38,800 nucleotides of DNA. Source: Candidatus Pacearchaeota archaeon (lineage in GTDB: Archaea > Nanobdellota > Nanobdellia > Pacearchaeales > GW2011-AR1). The first letter of the stretch is position 1. Each line of letters begins with the position of its first letter. The notes below the pieces were generated by a model. That model did no database searches and was not told the DNA's origin. It worked only from the letters and a program-made list of their open reading frames with translations. The DNA is taken from contig JAUYJY010000033.1 in NCBI GenBank assembly GCA_030699205.1, positions 1 through 38,800 on the forward strand, written 5' to 3'. Positions 9,559 through 17,931 of this stretch are shown one piece after another. Both the position numbers and the translations under genes were made by a program.

Positions 9559-9972
9559 TTATAAATCTGTTGATTTTCTAATTTTAGATTTCTGCATTTT
9601 AAAGTCAATGCAATATCTATCGGGCCCATTTAAGAAAACTGAAAACGTTGCAAGGGCGAGTGCTAGGTCCCTCATTCCAAGCGGATTAAATCCAATTGAA
9701 AATGCAATACCAAAAAGATGCAATGCCAATACTAAAGATGAAAATCTGGTATATAAACCAATAATCAATAAAACTCCAAAAAACAGCTCAAAAAAGGCAT
9801 TCAATAAGACAAGAGTTTTTGCAGTAAATCCAAGAGAAAGTGCAATGTCAGGAACAAAACTAATCCAAGATTCAGGAGCAATAAACTGCTGAATACTAAA
9901 ATACAAAAATAAAAAAGACAGGGAAATTCTTAATAAGGGTTTTGAATAGGTTTTGAGGTTTTTCATTTCCAT
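9559..9972 (-). CDS. DoxX family membrane protein
   Basis: DoxX-like LLRISLSFLFLYFSIQQFIAPESW...NAFFELFFGVLLIIGLYTRFSS. Confidence 0.8.
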   Translation of the reverse strand: MEMKNLKTYSKPLLRISLSFLFLYFSIQQFIAPESWISFVPDIALSLGFTAKTLVLLNAFFELFFGVLLIIGLYTRFSSLVLALHLFGIAFSIGFNPLGMRDLALALATFSVFLNGPDRYCIDFKMQKSKIRKSTDL

Positions 9973-10246
9973 CTAATCTTAAATATTTAAGGATTTATAA
10001 TTCTTGCTAAAAGATATTTATTTATGGTGTGAAAAAATTAGTTCATCCAGAAGATTCTATGAAAGGGGAAGTTTTAATAAATATACAAATTGCGTTAAAT
10101 TGAATAAAAATGATTAAAGAGAAATAAGGCTAAATATAATCCCTATAATATCTATATAAACAAATACATACTCAAGAAGATTTAAAATGTTAATCTACTC
10201 CACTTACCTTAATATTTATAAAGAATTGAAGAGGATATTTATTAAT

Positions 10247-10738
10247 ATGGCAAGAAAGTTAGCTATAATAATGCTAATTCTAATGATTTGGCTTATGCCT
10301 TTTATTTCTTCCCAACTATCAGGGGATAAAGTATTATGGAGTGAGGCTGAAGTTTGTAAGTTTATTAAAGGATGTAATGAAAACTATGGATGTTATCCTC
10401 AAGGCTATATAAAAGATAATCAATATTGTGGAGTTTACTATATCGGAAATAGCTTTGAAAGAGTTGGTTTCGTAAATCAATTAGAATCCGAAGAAACGTG
10501 TTCTTATGACTATCAATGTAAAAGTAATTTCTGTTTTAATGGTGAATGCGTTGGAAGTTTTCAAGCTATGATGGGGGACGTATTGTCAAGGATTTCTAAT
10601 CTTGAAGAAAAAATAGGATTTGTTAAAGAATCTAAAGCTGAGATTGAAGAAATTTCATTAGTGGAAGACACTGAAACAGATAAGGCTCATAGTTGGTTTT
10701 TAAGAATTTTTAAGAATTTATTGAAGAGGAGTAATTAA
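10247..10738 (+). CDS. secreted Cys-rich hypothetical protein
   Basis: Start adjusted to MARKLAIIMLILMIW; C-x5-C-x4-C-x4-C cluster (CSYDYQCKSNFCFNGEC). Confidence 0.6.
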   Translation: MARKLAIIMLILMIWLMPFISSQLSGDKVLWSEAEVCKFIKGCNENYGCYPQGYIKDNQYCGVYYIGNSFERVGFVNQLESEETCSYDYQCKSNFCFNGECVGSFQAMMGDVLSRISNLEEKIGFVKESKAEIEEISLVEDTETDKAHSWFLRIFKNLLKRSN

Positions 10739-10739
10739 A

Positions 10740-11471
10740 ATGGCCACAAAAACAAAACAGAAAATCGTCGAGGATTATGGTTGGTTTAGAAGACATCGAA
10801 TTCTACCTTGGGTTATAATTATAGTATTTTTTGTAATTACTGGATTAATTTCCCAGGATGATACAACAACTTCACAACAAAAAGACTCTGTTTCTGAAGA
10901 AATAAATTCTAATCAAAAGCAAATTCAACAAAAATGTCTTCCTAATTGGGAGTGCGGTAGTTGGAGCCAATGTATAAATGGGGGAAAACAAACTAGGGCT
11001 TGTAAAGATATTAATAACTGCGATAAATTAAATGGGAAACCCAAAGAAACCCAAACTTGCATTTATGAATATAAAATTGGAGATAAAGTTATTGTTAACA
11101 ATGTCGCTTACACTCTTCATGATGTAAAAACAAAATCCGAAATAGGCAAATACTTATTTGATGAATTTTATGGAGAAACTGCAGATGGGATTTTCTATAT
11201 ATTTGAATTAACCCTAGAAAATGTTGGAAAAGAATCTAAGACTTTTTGGGGAACAAATGTAAAAATTTACGATTCTCTTGGGAGAAGTTTTGATCACGAC
11301 TCTACTGCAGAAATATATTTAGATGATTCGTTTCAGTATGACCAATTACAACCCGGGCTGCCTAAAAGGGGAAAAATTGTGTTTGATGTACCTATAGGGC
11401 TTACAGGTAGATTAGAAGTATCTAGTTTAGAGCTTTTTTCAAATGAAAAAGAGTATATCTCTTGGAGTTAA
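10740..11471 (+). CDS. membrane protein with thrombospondin-type-1-like motif and DUF4352-like domain
   Basis: TM segment, PNWECGSWSQCINGGKQTRAC, then IGDKVIVNNVAYTLHDV...FYIFELTLENVGKESKTF. Confidence 0.7.
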   Translation: MATKTKQKIVEDYGWFRRHRILPWVIIIVFFVITGLISQDDTTTSQQKDSVSEEINSNQKQIQQKCLPNWECGSWSQCINGGKQTRACKDINNCDKLNGKPKETQTCIYEYKIGDKVIVNNVAYTLHDVKTKSEIGKYLFDEFYGETADGIFYIFELTLENVGKESKTFWGTNVKIYDSLGRSFDHDSTAEIYLDDSFQYDQLQPGLPKRGKIVFDVPIGLTGRLEVSSLELFSNEKEYISWS

Positions 11472-11519
11472 AAATGATTAAACCAAAACATTTAAATATA
11501 CTTTGTGCATACATTTACT

Positions 11520-11741
11520 ATGCAAGAACAAACATCTATAAGATTAAGCTTGAGTTTATTGAATACACTTAAGGAGTTCAAAGAAGAGGGAGATAGTTAT
11601 GAAGATGTAATTTGGGATTTCGTAGAACCTCATTTAGAGCTTTCTAAAGAAGCTAAGAAAGATATTGAAGAATCTCTAAAAGAATACAAAAATGGAAACT
11701 TCATGACACTTAAGGAAATAAAGAAAGAACTGGGATTTTAA
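11520..11741 (+). CDS. antitoxin-like protein of RelBE/ParDE-type pair
   Basis: Small ORF immediately upstream of the RelE-like toxin; SIRLSLSLLNTLKEFKEEGDSYEDVIWDF. Confidence 0.75.
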   Translation: MQEQTSIRLSLSLLNTLKEFKEEGDSYEDVIWDFVEPHLELSKEAKKDIEESLKEYKNGNFMTLKEIKKELGF

Positions 11742-11742
11742 T

Positions 11743-11994
11743 ATGGAAATTCTATTCTCAAATAATTCAAAAAAACAACTAAAGAAACTAAATCCAAGAA
11801 TACAACAAAAAATAATTTTTACTCTTGAGAAATTCAAGAAAGGAGTTCCTGTTGATATTATTAAATTAAAAAATAAAGATGAGGAATTTAGAATCAGAAC
11901 AGGAAATTATCGAATCCAGTTGAAAAAAGTAGAAAATAATTTTCTGGTAGCGAAAGTTGGCAAAAGAGAAAACTTTTATTTAGTTTTTCTTTAG
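11743..11994 (+). CDS. relE: RelE/ParE family toxin
   Basis: FSNNSKKQLKKLNPRIQQKI...LKNKDEEFRIRTGNYRIQLKKVENNFLVAKVGKRENFY. Confidence 0.88.
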   Translation: MEILFSNNSKKQLKKLNPRIQQKIIFTLEKFKKGVPVDIIKLKNKDEEFRIRTGNYRIQLKKVENNFLVAKVGKRENFYLVFL

Positions 11995-12087
11995 GAATAA
12001 GGCAACGTAAGTATAAAGCATCGTCGTGAGAGGTTGCATGGAATAATTAATTATAGACGATAGAGTTAAAGTAGTTTTCTGTTTTGT

Positions 12088-12282
12088 TTAAGGAAAACTA
12101 CAAAGCTCCTCATAAATTTCATAAGAATCATTAATATTTCCATTTGATTTCTTTAGGGCTTCTTGCCATAATTCACTTCTAACTTCTTTAACTTCTTTCA
12201 TTGTTTGTAATCTTTGCTTCTTGCCTACTGAAAGCATATATGCTTCTTCAAATTTTAAGCTATCCATTTTTATTTGCAGCAT
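12088..12282 (-). CDS. hypothetical protein
   Basis: 64-aa ORF upstream-coupled to the protease/DUF5678-like pair. Confidence 0.4.
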   Translation of the reverse strand: MLQIKMDSLKFEEAYMLSVGKKQRLQTMKEVKEVRSELWQEALKKSNGNINDSYEIYEELCSFP

Positions 12283-12301
12283 TTGATGTTAAAATAGTTT
12301 T

Positions 12302-12763
12302 CTACTCGCCTGTTTTTTCCAAGTAGGCAACATTCTTGTTTAAACTAACAAACAAATCAAAATTATTAAGCTCCAAAAAGTCCATTCCGATTAATGTTGG
12401 AATCCTAGTAGCATTGTTTAGTTTATCTTGTCCTTCATTTCTAATTCTTGGAACATCTGCTACAAGGAAAGGCATATCAAAATTATTTGGTTTACCATCT
12501 GAGTCTCTTATTGAAAAAGCAAATTTGTTTATTAATAGCATTGGTGTTCTTCCTTTTCCTAACCCAGTTAATGGTGTTGTACTTTGGAGATTAGTAAATG
12601 GTATGTTTAGTTTTATAGCATCGCCTGCAGAAATAATTGTTTTGGGAGATCCAGTGTCTATCACCGCTTCAATTCTACCAAAGGATCTTGGTTGCCTTGA
12701 AAAGATAGGAAGAATTATTCTCATAGAACCACTAATATTCCTTATATCAAGGTTGAATCTCAT
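12302..12763 (-). CDS. retropepsin-like aspartic protease (clan AA)
   Basis: AVIDTGSPKTIIS (D-T/S-G) and IPTLIGMDFLE motifs. Confidence 0.85.
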   Translation of the reverse strand: MRFNLDIRNISGSMRIILPIFSRQPRSFGRIEAVIDTGSPKTIISAGDAIKLNIPFTNLQSTTPLTGLGKGRTPMLLINKFAFSIRDSDGKPNNFDMPFLVADVPRIRNEGQDKLNNATRIPTLIGMDFLELNNFDLFVSLNKNVAYLEKTGE

Positions 12764-12764
12764 T

Positions 12765-13010
12765 TTAATAAAGAATAATTTCGCCCTTATCTGGGATATA
12801 TTCTATAAGAATTCGGCTAGCATCAATACCCTTTTCTTTGATTTCATTTAAGACATCTTCGAAATTATCTCCCACAGCAATGACCTGCTGATCTTTAATA
12901 GCTACGAATTTTCTTGCATATTTCTGGCTAAGTTCTAAGCTCTTCTCTGAAATAAAATTAGAGTCTGCTTCTAATTCATTAAATTCCTGGATTAATTCTT
13001 GTTCTGCCAT
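12765..13010 (-). CDS. DUF5678-like domain protein
   Basis: KFVAIKDQQVIAVGDNFEDVLNEIKEKGIDASRILIEYIPDKG. Confidence 0.7.
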   Translation of the reverse strand: MAEQELIQEFNELEADSNFISEKSLELSQKYARKFVAIKDQQVIAVGDNFEDVLNEIKEKGIDASRILIEYIPDKGEIILY

Positions 13011-13091
13011 ATTTTACATAGGTTATAATGGCTTATAAAATTATCGGGATCCCGAAAAGGTTAAAATAGTATCCCTTTATAATATATTAGA

Positions 13092-13250
13092 ATGGCAAAT
13101 ACCAAAGGTATGAAAATGAAAGAAAATAAAGAAAGAATGCTAGAAGCAGAAGGAGAAATGGATTACGATTATGTAAATGATATTCTCTTGTTTAAAGTAA
13201 AAGATAGAGAGAACTATTTTGCCTTTGCTGTTTATTCGGAGATACTATAA
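13092..13250 (+). CDS. short DUF2283-like protein, probably C-terminally truncated
   Basis: Below ORF cutoff; MANTKGMKMKENKERMLEAEGEMDYDYVNDILLFKVKDRENYFAFAVYSEIL*. Confidence 0.45.
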   Translation: MANTKGMKMKENKERMLEAEGEMDYDYVNDILLFKVKDRENYFAFAVYSEIL

Positions 13251-13493
13251 AAATCCATTAAAGTTATTAATTCCAAGAATACTCTTTGTTTTCTCATTTG
13301 TGGAAATATCAAATAAAACTTTTGCAGAATCTAAAGAATCTCTTGCATTCTTAATATAAAAATCAACATATACTGAATCTTTGGTTTTTACAAGGATGCC
13401 GGAATTTATGCTTCTAATTGCATTCTTCTTTGCTTCTTCTATTTTTTTATTTTCTAGCATTTGATAAGATTTTATAATAGTTTTCCCCTCCAA
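13245..13493 (-). pseudogene. HEPN domain protein fragment of MNT-HEPN pair
   Basis: VDFYIKNARDSLDSAKVLFDISTNEKTKSILGINNFNGFL* resembles the HEPN N-terminal half and stops before the expected YYSMFY-like region. Confidence 0.6.
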
Positions 13494-14043
13494 AAACTAT
13501 TAGGTGTTTATTTAAAGATTCATTCAATATATTTATTTGCTCTCTTTTTGAAAACATTTCATAAGCACTTTCTTTACTTATGACTTGTAAATCAATTTTA
13601 AATGAAAAATTAGAGGCAATATTTTTAATGACTTTTTCAGTAAGTTCAACTTTGCTTTGAGCATCTAAGATCATTATAATATCTAAATCATTAAATTTCT
13701 TTTTCTCTATAAAAGAACCAAATATTAAAAATACAAAAAAATCTTCATTTAGTTCATTTAAACAATCTTTTATAAACAATGAAACCGACTTATCGTCTGT
13801 CAAGCGGTTTTTTGCTCTTAGTGATTCAACAAAGGACATTAATGCGAAATTGCTTTTATAATTTACGGATAGAAGCTTCTTATCATCTATAAGAATAATT
13901 GAATCTTTTATTAATTTCTGAATGGAGCGATGAATTAAGGCATAAGGTTTTTTTAAAAATTCGGCAATTTCATTTATACTAAATCTTTTGTCTATCTTTG
14001 AGACGAATATCTTCATTATTTCTGTTTGTGTTTTGGTTAACAT
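13447..14043 (-). CDS. winged-HTH plus minimal nucleotidyltransferase (MNT) protein
   Basis: N-terminal wHTH (SINEIAEFLKKPYALIHRSIQKL) and nucleotidyltransferase core IFGSFIEKKKFNDLDIIMIL. Confidence 0.8.
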   Translation of the reverse strand: MLTKTQTEIMKIFVSKIDKRFSINEIAEFLKKPYALIHRSIQKLIKDSIILIDDKKLLSVNYKSNFALMSFVESLRAKNRLTDDKSVSLFIKDCLNELNEDFFVFLIFGSFIEKKKFNDLDIIMILDAQSKVELTEKVIKNIASNFSFKIDLQVISKESAYEMFSKREQINILNESLNKHLIVFGGENYYKILSNARK

Positions 14044-14275
14044 TTTATTCCTTTAGGTTATATCTTTTTAGCCTTTATATTATATCTTTTTAGATATACT
14101 ATTATATCTTTTTAGTGATATTTAAGTTTTTCGGGTGTTTCATCTTCACAACTCTCCCCTAATCATCTCCCTTAACTTCTCACTTACAGACTTCCCTTCA
14201 CTCTCGCATATCTTCTTCATAATCTCCTTCTTTAAACTCATTCTCCTCCACCCCCCAAAACCTCCAAACAAAAAG

Positions 14276-14284
14276 TATATAAAA
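14276..14284 (+). promoter_or_regulatory. archaeal TATA box candidate
   Basis: AAAAAG-TATATAAAA centred about 26 nt upstream of the inverted repeat beginning at 14306. Confidence 0.5.
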
Positions 14285-14305
14285 GGCAATAGCCCCTTAT
14301 ATTCT

Positions 14306-14396
14306 GTAAGCGAACCGGTTCCGTAAAGGGTTTGATCATTCAAACTGACCAGCGTTTTATGCGTGTGATTGGTTGGGAAGACCGCTAATCGCTTAC
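14306..14396 (+). ncRNA. candidate structured small RNA
   Basis: Closing stem GTAAGCGA (14306-14313)/TCGCTTAC (14389-14396), internal hairpin GTTTGA-tcat-TCAAAC (14330-14345), palindrome GAACCGGTTC, TATA box upstream; no tRNA T-arm. Confidence 0.4.
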
Positions 14397-14398
14397 AC

Positions 14399-14905
14399 TT
14401 ATTTTCCATTTAGTTTCTCCCAAGATAGTTTAATAATTTTATAAGTTATCGGAATAATATTAAGCTGTTTTCCTTTAAGCAGCCTTTTTGGCTTTAATGC
14501 TCTTCTTCTATATATTCTAGCATAATTATCTGCTAAAGAACCGACATTTCTGCCAAGTCTTTTCCTAAATTCAGTTATATTGATTATCTCGAAACGATAG
14601 TCTCCTAACAAATCAGAAAGTGCTTTTTTGACTATTTTAAAATTCTCATCATTACAAACAATCAAAGTATCGATATTATTTTTAACTTCTCTTACAAGCG
14701 AATAAATACAAATAGCATACAATTTAGCAGAATCTTCATAGATATTACCTTTAAACAAATTTTTTTTAATAAATTTCAAAAGATTTCCTTTCAAAACACA
14801 GCCATAATGAATTTTTGTTTTTGTTCCTACTAAGGCCATTCCTATTGTTCTATTTCCATAGATTCTACCGCTCATATCAACATGGAAGTTATCTTTATTG
14901 TTCAT
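14399..14905 (-). CDS. hypothetical protein
   Basis: Start adjusted to MNNKDNFHVDMSGRIYGNR; last gene of operon. Confidence 0.55.
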   Translation of the reverse strand: MNNKDNFHVDMSGRIYGNRTIGMALVGTKTKIHYGCVLKGNLLKFIKKNLFKGNIYEDSAKLYAICIYSLVREVKNNIDTLIVCNDENFKIVKKALSDLLGDYRFEIINITEFRKRLGRNVGSLADNYARIYRRRALKPKRLLKGKQLNIIPITYKIIKLSWEKLNGK

Positions 14906-14906
14906 C

Positions 14907-15188
14907 TTACTCCTCTCCTCCCACCTTTCCCTGAATTTTCCCACTTTGAAGAATCATATCCCAAAGCTTTTCATCTATTGCTTTATCTCTTTTGCCTTCT
15001 TTTAAAGATTTCATAATTTTCTTGTAAAATCCAGGATAATTCCACTTTATTCTATCAAGTTTTTCTTTGATATGCTGATTTTTGCATTTATTTGAGCAAA
15101 ATAACAAAACTTTTTCATCTATAAATTGTGGGGCTAACCAAATTCCAGAAATAAATTCTTTTCTGCAAGTTTTACATTTTTCGCTCAT
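14907..15188 (-). CDS. small putative zinc-binding protein
   Basis: MSEKCKTCRKEF...LFCSNKCKNQH: CxxC...CxxxC. Confidence 0.65.
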   Translation of the reverse strand: MSEKCKTCRKEFISGIWLAPQFIDEKVLLFCSNKCKNQHIKEKLDRIKWNYPGFYKKIMKSLKEGKRDKAIDEKLWDMILQSGKIQGKVGGEE

Positions 15189-16071
15189 TTTTATCTCCCT
15201 TATATTCGAAAATATACGCTGAAGAGATTTTATTATCTGGTAAAACATCTCTTAATCTTTCGCTTACTTCATCTTTAGTTTTACCTGACGCAACTATTTG
15301 CGAGTTTACAATTGCAAACCATCCATCCTTTATTGATATGTCTGAAAGTATGGCTCTAGTCTGCTTCACATATGATTTGCCTATTTCATTATAGTAAATA
15401 TTATTTAACTGTGGGGTTCTTCTTAGCAATTCATTAATCTCTCTCCGATATTCTTCTTTATTTTGCTTGTTTTTTAAATAAAATCTAAGCATTTCCTCAT
15501 CTGACTGCTTTTTCTCTTCAATCGGTTTATCCAGAGAAGAGATAATTCCAAATTTTAATACAGACTTTTCAAAATCTAATTTCAATCCTCTTTTGTATCC
15601 TCCCCCAAAAGACATATTGTACAGCCGAAAAGAACCAGTATATGTTATTTTTCCCTTAAAAGAAATTATAATTGCTTCAATCATAATTGGCTCAAATGGC
15701 ACTAACTCGAGAATTTCATTGTATAATCCATAAACCTCATATGCTTTTGGTTCTTTTTCTGAGCTAAAGAAAATTGTTTTAGAATTGTGGGAAAAAACTA
15801 AAAACTTGCTTCTAACAAAGACTTTACAGGATTTTGCAACTTCAATTTCTTCTTTGTTTAACATTGCCGGATTTTCACTGCAAAAAGATACTATTATTTT
15901 AGGCTCAGAATATATTTTTTCCACTATTTTCTGAATATCTTCCTCTTCCCAAGTTTCTTTTTCAGGTCTTGGGAAATTATTGATTAATTTAAACCTTGAA
16001 TTTGCAAAATAAATTAGTTCATTGTTAATCTTATAGAACAGTTTAGCATCTGAATCTTCTAGAGTTGCCAT
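15172..16071 (-). CDS. hypothetical protein with DUF5678-like C-terminus
   Basis: C-terminal GWFAIVNSQIVASGKTKDEVSERLRDVLPDNKISSAYIFEYKG resembles the 12765..13010 product. Confidence 0.6.
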   Translation of the reverse strand: MATLEDSDAKLFYKINNELIYFANSRFKLINNFPRPEKETWEEEDIQKIVEKIYSEPKIIVSFCSENPAMLNKEEIEVAKSCKVFVRSKFLVFSHNSKTIFFSSEKEPKAYEVYGLYNEILELVPFEPIMIEAIIISFKGKITYTGSFRLYNMSFGGGYKRGLKLDFEKSVLKFGIISSLDKPIEEKKQSDEEMLRFYLKNKQNKEEYRREINELLRRTPQLNNIYYNEIGKSYVKQTRAILSDISIKDGWFAIVNSQIVASGKTKDEVSERLRDVLPDNKISSAYIFEYKGDKNERKM

Positions 16072-16286
16072 TATTTTATTTCTCCGAGTAGACTATTTGT
16101 CAAACTTCTAAATTCTTCTTTGGTTAGTTTTCTCCCTAATTCTTGTTCTTTTTCTATTACTAACTGGCACATTATACAAGGTTGAAAGGCTGTGAAGTTG
16201 ATTGTGCAGACTTTGCATCTGAAGAGGTCTGCTTTTACATTTTCTTCTAAGATTATTATTCTTTCTATATCTGTGCCTTTTTTCAT
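16071..16286 (-). CDS. small putative zinc-binding protein
   Basis: LFRCKVCTINFTAFQPCIMCQ two CxxC motifs. Confidence 0.6.
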   Translation of the reverse strand: MKKGTDIERIIILEENVKADLFRCKVCTINFTAFQPCIMCQLVIEKEQELGRKLTKEEFRSLTNSLLGEIK

Positions 16287-16855
16287 TTTTCATCTCCTTC
16301 ATCTTTCCTAAAATCTTTAAACATTTTCTCAACTTCCTTTGGAGGCATATCTTTTAATTTGTTGTTTAAATTTGTGAATTGAAAATCTATATAGTCCTCA
16401 TGAGCTAAAAAACCAAGTGTAAACATATGTCTTGCAACATCCCGTTTACTCATTTCTTTTAGATGCACTTTAGATTTTTGCCAAACTCCTTTTTCAAATG
16501 CCTCTTCTGCTATTTTTATTAGTTCTTCGTTTCTTTTTTCTTCATCTTCCTCAAAATAGTCTTCCTCATAATCTTTATCCCATTCAAAATCCATCATTCT
16601 GCTTGGCTCTTGGGAATTTAGTAGAAGATTCGACGGCGGTTCTTTTCCGTAAACTTCCTTATACATTTCAGCAGGAGTCTTTCCAGTATCGCTCTGTTTT
16701 CTAATATAATTATACCAATTATAAAATTCTTCCTGCTGTTTTTTGTCTTCTTCCTCAGTTTTTGGCTCTGGCTTGTTTTTAAAAAACTCTTTCCAAGCCA
16801 AATTCATTTCTCCTATACTTCGCGCCGATTCTTTTTTTAATTCTTCTTCACTCAT
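16283..16855 (-). CDS. acidic hypothetical protein
   Basis: 190-aa ORF overlapping neighbours by 4 nt on both sides. Confidence 0.6.
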   Translation of the reverse strand: MSEEELKKESARSIGEMNLAWKEFFKNKPEPKTEEEDKKQQEEFYNWYNYIRKQSDTGKTPAEMYKEVYGKEPPSNLLLNSQEPSRMMDFEWDKDYEEDYFEEDEEKRNEELIKIAEEAFEKGVWQKSKVHLKEMSKRDVARHMFTLGFLAHEDYIDFQFTNLNNKLKDMPPKEVEKMFKDFRKDEGDEK

Positions 16856-16971
16856 TCTTCCACCTCTAAATCCAACTCCTTCCTAATCATCCCCTTAACT
16901 TCCCAGCCTACTCGCCCTAAAATTGGATTTATAACTTTCTTCCTTGTTTCTTTCTCAGATAAATTTACCAT
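16852..16971 (-). CDS. 39-aa leader ORF resembling the extreme N-terminus of HsdR-type proteins
   Basis: MVNLSEKETRKKVINPILGRVGWEVKGMIRKELDLEVEE*; TGA overlaps the ATG of 16283..16855 (ATGA). Confidence 0.45.
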   Translation of the reverse strand: MVNLSEKETRKKVINPILGRVGWEVKGMIRKELDLEVEE

Positions 16972-17119
16972 AAATAATTAAGAAATATTAAATATAAAAG
17001 ATTATCCCCTGACCTTAACTCCTCACCGAGATGTGAAATATTAATGTGCAAATCCCCGCGAGAGGGTGTGGGAAATTAGTGCCATGCCCCTCATGGGGTT
17101 GGCGTTTTTATGTGTGAAC

Positions 17120-17190
17120 GCCCCAACCGGGGATCGAACCCGGGTCTCCGCCGCGACAGGGCGATGTACTAACCATTATACTATTGAGGC
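17120..17190 (-). tRNA. tRNA-Asp (GTC)
   Basis: Minus strand GCCTCAA TA GTATAATGGTTAGTACATCGCCCTGTCGCGGCG...CCGGGTTCGATCCCCGG TTGGGGC; acceptor pairs with one GU; anticodon loop CTGTCGC. Confidence 0.95.
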
Positions 17191-17410
17191 CTGAGAATTA
17201 TGGGAAAAAATTGTTTTTAAAGATTGCTATGTCTTCGTTTTTATTGTTAGTAAATCGCTAAAAACATATCCCTTGTTATTTATTATCTCTCATATAAATT
17301 ATCCCCTATTAAAATTGCCATTAAAATAAATATATTCAATTTCATAAATTCGGGGATGGGAAGATTTAAATATAAAATTTAACTTATGTATCTGTGTTTT
17401 TGTTATAAAT

Positions 17411-17710
17411 ATGGTGAAAAAAAGAGGTGTTAATAAGAGAAGTACGCATGTTCGTGTTGCTCCGAGCAGTGGAGCCGCGTTAAGTTCTTTGGCTTTCGGG
17501 CACGCCTTGGGAATTCTTGTTTTGATTGCAGTTATATTCTATACACTATTTGTTTGGTTTGGGGGCTATAGCGGAATAGGAGTTGCAGATAATTTTCCCA
17601 TTAGTTTTTCGTTTAACGATTGGACTTTTATCTTTGGTTTGATTCAGGCATATGTCCTGGGTTACATTGCCGGATGGGTTTTTGTGAGAGTTTATAACAG
17701 GGCGAGATAG
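17411..17710 (+). CDS. small two-TM membrane protein
   Basis: 99-aa ORF with two hydrophobic segments. Confidence 0.65.
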   Translation: MVKKRGVNKRSTHVRVAPSSGAALSSLAFGHALGILVLIAVIFYTLFVWFGGYSGIGVADNFPISFSFNDWTFIFGLIQAYVLGYIAGWVFVRVYNRAR

Positions 17711-17760
17711 AATATAAAATAAAAACTCGAAAATTTAAAAATATTCTATGATAGTAAATT

Positions 17761-17928
17761 AATTGGAGTTTAATATGGTCCAATTAATCGGGCTTAAACA
17801 ACCCCAAGGGCTCGAGGTGGAGAAATTTTTCCCTCCTAAAAGAGAGCTGGAAAAATTGCGGAATGCTCGAGAGTTTTTCTGAAAGAAAAAATTTGGGAAA
17901 ATCCTGCAAGGATTTTCTGTTTAAGCCC
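17761..17928. repeat. multi-branched inverted-repeat element
   Basis: GGGCTTAAAC (17790-17799)/GTTTAAGCCC (17919-17928) enclosing AATTTTTCC/GGAAAAATT, TTTTTCT/AGAAAAA and GAAAATCCT-GCA-AGGATTTTC. Confidence 0.75.
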
Positions 17929-17931
17929 TGT

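Noticed and set aside
14306-14396. tRNA with 7-bp acceptor stem
   Set aside because: Acceptor-like stem is present, but no T-arm consensus, U8 or anticodon arm on either strand.
14146-14409. 87-aa minus ORF over the candidate structured RNA
   Set aside because: Composition not protein-like in the N-terminal half; covers the inverted repeat and promoter; only the last ~31 residues could be real.
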